Origin: Tribonema minus
Lineage: Eukaryota; Sar; Xanthophyceae; Tribonematales; Tribonemataceae
Direction of reading: 5' to 3'
Assembly: GCA_017506865.1 (NCBI GenBank)
Contig: JAFCMP010000518.1
Coordinates: 62,001 to 126,000, forward strand
DNA: 64,000 nucleotides
Below are positions 35,936 through 45,532 of this stretch, piece by piece. A program made the translations under genes and the position numbers. Within the stretch, counting starts at the first letter, position 1. Every line of letters starts with the position of its first letter. The notes beneath the pieces were generated by a model, which saw nothing but the letters and a program-made list of their open reading frames with translations, was not told the DNA's origin and searched no databases.

Positions 35936-38900
35936 TTCAGTTTCAAACATTTTCACCCACTTGCTTGTAAATCAAGATACAAAGCCAGTACATAGTGGGT
36001 ACTCACATAGGGGAAGCCCCACTCTCAGCTGTTCTCGATCTTGTAGTCTCTGCAGTAATGAATTGCAAGTTTGCACAGTTCACATGAAACCTCGATTGAG
36101 CAAAAAATATTGAGATCGAATCATGTAGGGGAAGCTTTCACCTCTCGTACTCTGATCTCGCCCTCCTGATGTAATTGTCTGCGATGATAAATTACAATTA
36201 CAATTGTTTTTCAAAAATCAATGAAGTACAAGCTAAGAAAAGTTAGCGAGCGTCGTACCTGCCTCATTCAGGGTCAGCCTTGGATAAACACTTGTTCACA
36301 GAGGCTGAGAAAGTCGCGCCTGCTTCAATAGGCTCGAGAGTTTAACTGATTGGCCTACCGCGCCAAATGACTACGCGCAAGTATAGTGCGCACTTGCCAC
36401 CATGCATCTGAACCCGGGTAGGAACACCACTTTCAGCTGCCAACACCATCACTATCACAACTCACCTGGCACCTACTGCGCCTAACGACCAGGCGAAAGT
36501 TTAGTGCACACTCGCCCCCTTACATCTGAACCTGGCTAGGTCTAACACTCTTAGCAGCCAAACACCGTCACTGTTACATATCACCTACAATCAACTGCGC
36601 CGACTAGGCGCCAGTTTAGTGCACCATCACCCCCTTACATCCTGACCTGGCTAGGCCTAACGCTTTCAGCTGCCATCACATGTCACCCAACACCTTCTGC
36701 GCTTGACGACCCCTTTTACATCTTCAACCGGCTATGGCCTAACACTCCCACCTGCCGACATCATCACTGTTGCATATCACCCAACGCCTACTGCGCCTAA
36801 CGACTAGGCGCAAGTTTCGCACACACTCGCCCCCTTGAATATGAATGAAGATAGTAAGCCAGTACGTAATGAGTACTCACATAGGGGAAACTTGACTCCC
36901 AGCTGGTCTCGATCTGGTGATTCTGCAGTAGCTGATTGCAAGTTTGCACAGATCACATGAAACCTCAATTTGAAAAACAACAAAGATTGACATCGAATCA
37001 TATAGAGGAGGCTTCTACCTCTCTTGGTCTGATCTCGCCTTCCTCATGTAGTTTTCTGCAATAATTGATCACAAGTTACGAAAATCTAGCGAGCGTCGTA
37101 CCTGCCCCATTTAGGGTCAGCCTCTGAGAAATGATGTTCTGGCAGACACACAGGCTGAGAAAGTCGTACCTACTTCAATAGGCACAAAAGTTCAACTTCT
37201 ACGCCTGCCTAGCCACGCGGCGCAAGATTAGTGCGCATTGCCACCATACATCTGAACCTGGCTAGGAATACCACTTTCAGCTGCCAACACCAACACTATC
37301 ACAATTCACCTAGCAGCTACTGCGCCTAACAACTAGGCGCAAGTTTAGTGCATACTCGCCCTCTTACATTTGCACCTGGCTAGGTCTGACACTCCCGACT
37401 CTCAGCTGTTCTCGGTCTTGTGATCTCTGCAATTATTGATTGCAAGTTTGCACAGTTCACATGAAACCTCGATTTGCACAACAACAAAAATTGAGATCAA
37501 ATCATGTAGGGGAAGCTGTCATCTCTCGCACTCTGATCTCGCCCTCCTGATGTAGTTGTCTGCAATGATTAATTACAAGTTACAAAAATCAAATAATTAC
37601 AAGTTATAAAAATCTAGCGAGCGTCGTACCTGCCCCATTTAGGGTCAGCCTCTGACAAATACTTGTTTACATAGGCTGAGAAAGTCGCGCCTGCTTCAAT
37701 AGGCACAAAAGTTCAACTTATAGGCCTACCGCCCCAGACGACAACGCGCAAGTATAGTGCGCACTTGGCACCGTACACCTGAACCCAGCTAGGAATGCCA
37801 CTTTCAGCTGCCAACACCATCACCATCACAACTCACCTGGCACCTACTGCGCCTGACGACTAGGCGCAAGTTTAGTGCACACTCGCCCCCTTACATCTGA
37901 ATCTGGCTAGGTCTAACACTGCAGTTAGCAGCCAAACACCATCACTGTCACATACTAGTATCACCTACAACCCACTGCGCCTAACGACTAGGCGCAAGTG
38001 TAGTGCACAATTACCCCCTTGCATCTTAACCTGGCTAGGCCTGACACTTTCAGCTGCCATCAAATATGACCTAACACCTACTGCGTTTAACGGCCCCGTT
38101 TACATCTTAGAGCGGCTATGGCCTAACACTTCCACCTGCCAACATCATCACTGTTGCATAGTATCACCCAATGCCTACTGCGCCTAACAACTAGGCGCAA
38201 GTTTCACACACACTTGCCCCTTTGAATATATGAATAAAATTAGAAAGCCAGTACGTAATGAGTACTCACATAGGGGAAGCTTGACTCCCAACTGGTCTCG
38301 ATCTTGTGTTTCTGCAGAAATTGATTGCAAGTTTGCACAGATCAAATGAAACCTCAATTTGAAAAAAACAACAAACATTGAGATCGAATCATGTAGGGGA
38401 AGCTTCTGCCTCTCTTAGTCTGATCTCGCCTTCCTTAAGTAGTTTTCTGCAATAATTAATTACAAGTTACGAAAATCTAGCGAGCGTCGTACCTGCCCCA
38501 TTTTGGGTCAGCCTCTGAGAAATGATGTTCTGGCAGACACGCAGGCTGAGAAAGCCGCACTTACTTCAATAGGCACGGAAGTTCAATAGCCACTAGGCGC
38601 AAGATTAGTGCGCAATTGCCACCATACATCTGAACCCGGGTAGGAATACCACTTTCAGCTGCCAACACCATCACTATCACAACTCACCTGGCACCTACTG
38701 CGCCTAACGACTAGGCGCAAGTTTAGTGCACACTCGCCCCCTTACATCTGAACCCGGCTAGGTCTAACACTCTTAGCAGCCAACACCATCACTATCACAT
38801 ATTGCCTGCAACCCACTGCGCCTAACGACTAGGCGCAAGTTTAGTGCACATTCACCCCCTTACATCTCAACCTGGCTAGGCCTAACACTTTCAGCTGCCG

Positions 38901-40480
38901 TCACATATCACCTAACACCTACTGCACTTAACGACCCCTTTTACATCTTCAAGCGGCTATGGCCTAACACTTCCACCTGCCAACATCATCACTGCTGCAT
39001 ATCCCCCAACGCCCACTGCGCCTAACGACTAGGCGCAAGTTTCACACACACTCGCCCCCTTGAATATGAACAAAGATAGAAAGCCAGTGCGTAATGAGTA
39101 ATCACATAGAATAAGCTTGACTCTCAGCTGGTCTCAATCTTGTGATTCTGCAATAACTGATTGAAAATTTGCACAGATCACATGAAACCTCAATTTGAAA
39201 AAAAACATTGAGATCGAATCATGTAGGGGAAGCTTCTACCTCTCTTAGTCTGATCTCGCCTTCCTTAAGTAGTTTTCTGCAATAATTAATTACAAGTTAC
39301 AAAAATCTAGCGAGCGTCGTACCTGCCCCATTTAGGGTAGGGTCAGCCTCTGAGAAATGATGTTCAGGCAGACACACAGGCTGAGAAAGCCGCACCTACT
39401 TCAATAGGCACAAAAGTTTAATCGCCACTAGGCACAAGATTAGTGCGCACTTGCCACCATACATCTGAACCCGGCCAGGAATACCACTTTCAGCTGCCAA
39501 CACCATCACTATCACAATTCACCTGGCACCTACTGCGCCTAACAACTTGGCGCAAGTTTAGTGCACACTCGCCCCCTTACGCCTGAACCTGGCTAGGTCT
39601 AACACTGCTAGTAGCCAAACACTATCACTGTCACATATCACTTACAACCCACTGCGCCTAACGACTAGGCGGAAGTGAAGTGCACAATCACCCCCTTACA
39701 TCTTAACCTGGCTAGGCCTAACACTTTCAGCTGCCATCACATATCACCTAACACTCAGCCTCTGATAAATACTTGTTTACATAGGCTGAGAAAGTTGCGC
39801 CTGCTTCAATAGGCACAAAATTCACCTGATAGGCCTACCGCGCCAAACGACTACGCGCAAGTACAGTGTGCACTTGGCACCATACTTCCAAGTACATCTG
39901 AACCCGGCTAGGAATACCACTTTCAGCTGCCAACATCATCACCATCACAATTCACCTGGCACCTACTGCGCCTAACGACTAGGCGCAAGTTTAGTGCACA
40001 CTCGCCCCCTTACATCTGAACCTGGCTAGGTCTAACACTAGCAGCCAAACACCATCACTGTCACATATCACCTACAACCCACTGCGCCTGATGACTAGGC
40101 TCGAGTTCATTGCACAATCACCCGCTTACCTCATAACCTGGCTAGGCCTAACACTTTCAGCTGCCATCATATATCACCTTGCACCTACTGCGCTTATCAA
40201 CCCCTTTTACATCTTCAAGCAGCTATGGCCTAACACTTCCACCTGCCAACATCATCACTGTTGCATATCCCCCAACGCCTACTGCGCCTGACGACTAGGT
40301 GCAAGTTTCGCACACACTCGCCCCCTTGAATATGAATGAAGATAGAAAGCCAGTACGTAATGAGTACTCACATAGGGGAAGCTTGACTCTCAGCCGGTCT
40401 CGATCTCGTGATTCTGCAGTAATTGATTGCATTAAAATTGCACAGATCACATGAAACCTCAATTTGAAAAACAACAAATA
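35936..40480 (-). repeat. Higher-order satellite array with hairpin motif
   Basis: A complex array of about 4.5 kb. The segment GAGATCGAATCATGTAGG or a variant lies near 36,112, 36,990, 37,492, 38,380 and 39,209, giving higher-order periods of about 0.83-0.89 kb with one shorter unit. Within each unit are 4-5 sub-units of about 90-120 bases. Most contain an inverted repeat, TGCGCCTA-ACGAC-TAGGCGCA, perfect at 36,792, 37,976, 38,699, 38,817, 39,017 and 39,967, with at least seven near copies. Each unit also has the shared core GCGAGCGTCGTACCTGCCCC (near 36,245, 37,088, 37,614, 38,480, 39,311), reversed relative to the block on its left. It ends abruptly in CTG-rich DNA at 40,480. Confidence 0.9.
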
Positions 40481-41030
40481 TTGAGATACTCGGCGGCGCT
40501 TTCACTGCTGTTGCTGCTGCTACTGCTTCTGGCGCTGCTGCTGCTGTTGCTTCTGCTGCTATATCCTGTGCAGGCTGTCTGCTGCTGCTGGCGATCGTCG
40601 TCCATGACTTGGTTCCCCTCTGCCACGACGCTGATGAGCGCTGCTGCTGCTGCAGGTTCTCTGTGTTGCAGCGCGCTGCTGCTGAGCACTAGTAAGTTTT
40701 ACCAAAATTCGGGTCGCGCTGCCAGGATGTGAGGTTTCAGTTGAGCTTGTGGCACAGGGCTAAGCCAAGCCTCTGTTAGAGCAGTACTGCGCAATCCGCC
40801 GACGGCGGAGCGTCAGGCGTCTGATATATTAGGCCAGAGGTGGTTTTTAGGTACTTGGACGCCCGGATTCATATTTTGCGCCTTCTTGTTTGGGGGGGTT
40901 CATAGCAAGCTCTTGACCTTCACAAGCTAATCTGAGTCGCCATCTCCCACGGCAGGCAAGGCATTTTTCCTTCCGTTTATGTCGTACAGGTAGCAATGTC
41001 ATGGTGTAGCTGGGCGCACAATTTTAATCA
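40481..41030. repeat. CTG-rich segment and unassigned DNA
   Basis: The first 200 bases are rich in CTG/TGCTGCTG words; the remainder has no gene. The CTG part replaces the expected continuation of the satellite unit, so the array was cut here by an insertion or rearrangement. The CAG/CTG-plus-coding order that follows resembles the start of the 23.9-kb copy of the two-copy family. Confidence 0.5.
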
Positions 41031-41790
41031 GCATAACAGCAGCAGCACAGGCATGGGCCGCCGGCAACGTGCCCTGCTTCGAGGATGATGTCCCTGTGGT
41101 TCAACGCATCAAGTTCCTGAGCTGCAAGCTGCCTGGCAGCAGCGCTGAGTACCAGGGTGTGCGTCAAATGGTACTTCATTGCCATGAATGGCACGACAGC
41201 GAAACAGTCTTCAATGGTCGTCGACCGCACACACGACGCGATAGACTCGTACCAGCGCGAAGTTATTTGCCAGCACATGTCGCTGAGCCGCAGACGCCGC
41301 GACAGGCCAGATGCAGGTTGCCGCGGCTACTGTGACGTGCTGCCCCATGCGACCGAAGTGGACAGAAGCCAGCTGCCAACACTACGGAGCGGAACGGCAC
41401 AGCACTTGGAGTCGCACCGGCAGCTGTTCCGGTTCCCACGGTCGAAATCAGCGGGCAGCAGGTGAGAGCTTTGTGGCCTTCAGCTTCACTGGACAACTGC
41501 CCCGTCCGTAGCTATGTTGACCGAACACTGCCGTCACCCATGCTTGCATGAGCATGAACTTGCTGGAGTACGTTACTGTTGCTGGCGTGCATCACTTTGT
41601 ACTGCGGAGCTGCTGCAGCACCATTCAGAGAGCATCTAACATATAAAATTAAAAAGCTTTTGCCCTGACACTTGATGCAGATGCCACGGGACACAATTTT
41701 CGCCACTCTAGTCGATGACGCTTGACGGGCCAGTATCGGCACCTCACTAAAACAATGATACACCACCAATTTCGAATAGCGTGCAAGTGC
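41031..41790 (+). pseudogene. Two-copy coding family, copy 2
   Basis: Homologous to 23,960-24,630. Starts after a short CAG run with a frame reading FEDDVPVVQRIKFLSCKLPG and MVLHCHEWHDSETVFN. It then shifts to VDRTHDAIDSYQREVICQHM, which matches the 24.1-kb copy. The shared ATGCCACGGGA segment at 41,689 corresponds to 24,576. At least one frameshift separates the first two pieces and stops follow near 41,730, so this copy is decayed. Comparison of the two copies supports that the VDRTHDAIDSY frame is coding. Confidence 0.5.
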
Positions 41791-41919
41791 AAGGTGCCAG
41801 TGCAATGCTCTGTGGTATTGATGTTGTTTGCATGTATGCAAAGACCACCACATGTCAGACTACAGTAACCTTACGGATGATGAAGTTGCTACAATTATGG
41901 CCTTCTTCAATGCAGTCAT

Positions 41920-42130
41920 TTGATAGCACTTGCAGACCTTGGTGCCATTGAAGGCGTACGATAAGAACTTGGATGGCACTGTAGATGCCTCGGAGAACGC
42001 AGAGTGTAGCGCACTATGGAATGCGGTTTCCCCTTCTCAGGATAGTGATGGCAGTGGTGCATTGAAGCTCATGAGTTGCTGGTGTACAATGCGCGTGTCA
42101 AAAGCGGAGAGTTGTGACATACTGAGCCTG
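41920..42130 (+). pseudogene. EF-hand exon fragment
   Basis: After an acceptor (GATAGCACTTGCAG, exon from about 41,936) the frame encodes LKAYDKNLDGTVDASENAE, whose DKNLDGTVDASE matches a complete calcium-binding EF-hand loop with acidic or polar ligands at 1, 3, 5, 9 and 12. A second loop begins DSDGSGALKLM, but position 12 falls on Ser, and a Glu followed by LLVYN appears only one frame over, so a small indel has damaged it. The pairing and spacing of two loops is typical of calmodulin-like proteins. No other exons were found, so this is probably a captured or broken exon. Confidence 0.55.
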
Positions 42131-42879
42131 CCGCCAAGCAGCAAACGATCCAGTCAATTGACACAGTGCCTCCACAGCAGCAGCAGTAGCAATCACCAGA
42201 CATGTGAACAGCAGGCGGAGCAGGGTAACAGTAGCACCAGCTCAGCTGGGGCGGAGACAGGACAAAGGCTGAGTGCTATTCTTGTGAAGGTGCACATCAT
42301 GCTGCGAGTGAGAGGACATGAAGCTGCTGGTGACAAACCACTCATCTCAAGTGTTGCACACTGCCCTTGACACGCATCTGGAACCCTCTGCGACGCCTTC
42401 AAACTTGTGTCTGCCTCTCGCCTTGCTCAGTCATTCTTGATGGCATCTGCACGCGGAGCAGCATAGGTTTGGTGATAAAGTGTTGGGTCAACAGTCGTTT
42501 TAGCATGAGGCGTTGCAGTGTGCTCCTACTTGCATTGTGTCATTGTGCTCGTGCGTGTCCGAGAGGCACCAAATGCTGATGTCCTGTGTGCCCGCCCCCA
42601 AATGTGTGCCCGCCTCACATAGCATGCCCGCCACAAAATGTTTGTCCCTCCCCACCTCATGCATGCTTTCAAGTTGTTAATGCAGCGCTCGGTGCATCTG
42701 ACCGGCGAGCACCAGTAGCAGGTGCCGCGTGTGAGCACTGGCCGACTGGGGGCAACAATACTAAAACAGCAGTGTAACAGTTCTGCAAGAAACTGTTCAT
42801 AGCAGCGTGGGCACTTGGTGTGCCTCTATCACTGCAAGCTTTGCCTGGAATGTGCGTTGGCTCCAGACTGGTGGAGTCT
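42131..42879. other. No recognised gene; small CCCGCC-type repeat
   Basis: A short run at 42,585-42,660 repeats TGTGCCCGCC, CATGCCCGCC and TTTGTCCCTCC-like words at about 24-base spacing. The rest is unassigned. Confidence 0.4.
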
Positions 42880-45300
42880 AAGGATGACGTTGTATTGTTT
42901 CTTATAAGTCAGCATGACATTCTGGCTAAGAGAGGTTCAAGCTTTGACAGCATCAGTAGTCACCATGCTGAGTCTTGTGCACCCCAGACTCTGCAGGCGC
43001 AAGTAGGTGATCAGAAGTGTAGGTGAGATCAGCGTTAGAGAGGTTCAAGCATCCAGCACTAGCAGAGACCATACTAAGCCTGAGAGCACAAAGTTGAACT
43101 CATGCTGAAACTTGAAGTTCCTAAGGCTGGACCTGTCTAGAAAAGAGTTCATGAAGTGTAAACTGATCAGAAGTTTAGGTGAGGTCAGGCTAAGAGATAT
43201 TCAATCTATCCCTACATGAGCAGTCGCCATACTCAGCCTTACAGCACAAACTTGAACTTTGGCACACACTTGAAGTTCCTGAGGCTGGGCCTGTCGAAAA
43301 AAAGTATTTCTCAGAGGCTGACCCTAAATGGGGTTGGTACGACGCTCGCTAGATTTTCGTAACCTGCCAATAAATAGGGCTGCTGATCAGAAGTGTAGGT
43401 GAGATCAGTGTAAGAGAGCTTCAAGCGTCCCCAGCGCTAGCAGAGGCCATACTAAGGCTTAAAGCACAAATGGGGTTGGTACGACGCTCGCTAGATTTTC
43501 GTAACCTGCCAACAAATAGGGCTGCTGATCAGAAGTGTAGGTGAGATCAGTGTAAGAGAGCTTCAAGCGTCCCCAGCATTAGCAGAGGCCATACTAAGGC
43601 TTAAAGCACAAAGTTGAACTTGTGTTGAAATTGAAGTTCTTGAGGCTGGGCCTGTCGAGAAAAGAGTTCATAAAGCGTAAACAATTGTGGCTCATGATCG
43701 AAAGTGAGGGGGAGGTCAGGCTAAGAGAGATTCAATCTATCCCTACATGAGCAGTCACCATACTCAGCCTTACAGCACAAACTTGAGCTTTGGCACACAC
43801 TTGAAGTTCCTGAGGCTGGGCCTGTAAGAAACAAGTATTTCTCAGAGGCTGACCCTAAATGGGGTTGGTATGACGCTCACTAGATTTTCGTAACCTGCCA
43901 ATAAATAGGGCTCCTGATCAGAAGTGTAGGTGAGATCAGGGTGAGAGAGCTTCAAGCATCCCCAGCATTAGCAGAGGCCATACTAAGCCTGAGATCACAC
44001 ACTTGAAATTATGCTAAAGTTGAAGTTTCAGAGGCTGGGCCTGTCGAGAAAAGATGTCACAGAGTGTAAATAATTATGGCACATGATGATCGAAGATGAG
44101 GAGGAGGTCAGGCTAAGAGAGGTTCAATCTATCCCTACATCAGCAGTCACCATACTCAGCTTTACAGCAAACACTTCAACTTTGGCAGAGGCCATACTAA
44201 GGCTTAGAGCACAAAGTTGACCTTGCGTTGAAATTGAAGTTCTTGAGGCTGGGCCTGTCGAGAAAAGGGTTCATGACGTGTAAACAATTGTGGCTCATGA
44301 TCGAAAGTGAGGGGGAGGTCAGGCTAAGAGAGGTTCAATCTATCTCTACAGCAGCAGCAGCAGTCACCATACTCAGCCTTACAGCACAAACTTAGACTTT
44401 AGCACACACTTGAACTTCCTAAGGCTGGGCCTGTCAAGAAGAGGGTTCATAAAGTGTAAATAATTGTGGCTCATGATCGAAAGTGAGGGGGAGGTCAGGC
44501 TAAGAGAGGTCCAACATATCCCTACACGAGCAGTCACCACACTCAGCCTTACAGCACACACTTGAACTTTTGAGCACACTTGAAGTTCCAGAGGGTGGGC
44601 CTGTCGAAAAAAGTATTCTTCAGAGGCTGACCCTGAATGACGTTGGTACGACGCTCGCTAGATTTTCGTAACCTGCAAATAAATAGGGCTCCTGATCAGA
44701 AGTGTAGGTGATAGCAGTGTAAGAGAGCTTCAAGCGTTCCCAGCATTAGCAGAGGCCATACTTAGCCTTAGATCACACACTTGAGCTTATGCTGAAGTTT
44801 CAGAGGCTGGGCCTGTCGAGAAAAGAGTTCGCAAAGTGTAAATAATTATGGCTCATGATCGAAAGTGAGGGGGAGGTCAGGCTAAGAGAGGTTCAATCTA
44901 TCCCCACATCAGTAGTCACCGTACTGAAATCAGTGTTAAGAGGCGGTTCAAGCCGTCCCTGCATGAGTGCTTGCCATGCTAACTAAGCCTTAAATCACAC
45001 ACTTGAACTATGCTAAAGTTGACCTTCCCAAGGCTGGGCATGTCGAGAAACATGTTAATGAAGGGTCAATAATCATGGCTCAGGATTGAAAGTGTGGTGA
45101 CTATGGCCCCCACACCAGTGCCCCCGTACTAAGCCTCACTGTGTGCAGGTAATACTTCAGGGACGCTTGAAGTACCCAAGCCTGGTTGCGTCGAAGGAGG
45201 CTGACCCTATATGAGGCAGGTTCGATGCTCATCATTTGAAACTTCCAATAACTATTACACCACATCGTATGTGAAATGAGGCTGAGAGAGGTTCCAACTT
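42880..45300 (+). repeat. Left arm array of the recombinase element
   Basis: Tandem units of about 388 bases, or multiples, beginning CTGATCAGAAGTGTAGGTGA near 43,383, 43,526, 43,915 and 44,692. Each unit has AAGTGAGGGGGAGGTCAGGC, AGTCACCATACTCAGCCTTA, CTTGAAGTTCCTGAGGCTGG and the shared core GACCCTAAATGGGGTTGGTA followed by CGACGCTCGCT (near 43,319, 43,852, 44,630, decayed at 45,202). The same words run in reverse complement at 48,791-50,210 on the other side of the intact recombinase gene. Similarity fades towards the gene. Confidence 0.9.
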
Positions 45301-45532
45301 CTCCTGCATTTGCGTACCCACCATGTGCATGTTGAAGTTGTACTTTTTGGATGCTCTTCAAGTTCATGAGGTGTTATTATGGAGATTCGGCACCAAGATT
45401 CAGCAATAAATGCTGAATTGCGCAATTAAAACAGACTGGCAAATAATCCCCGAATCTCAGCATGTTCATTCCCTGTGATCACAATCACAACCAAACCCGC
45501 AAGCACACTGACAACAGCAGTCCAAGCACACC

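Noticed and set aside
35936-40480. Regular repeats with palindromes suggesting a CRISPR array
   Set aside because: Unit length, higher-order structure, related rather than unique intervening sequence, and the eukaryotic setting exclude it.
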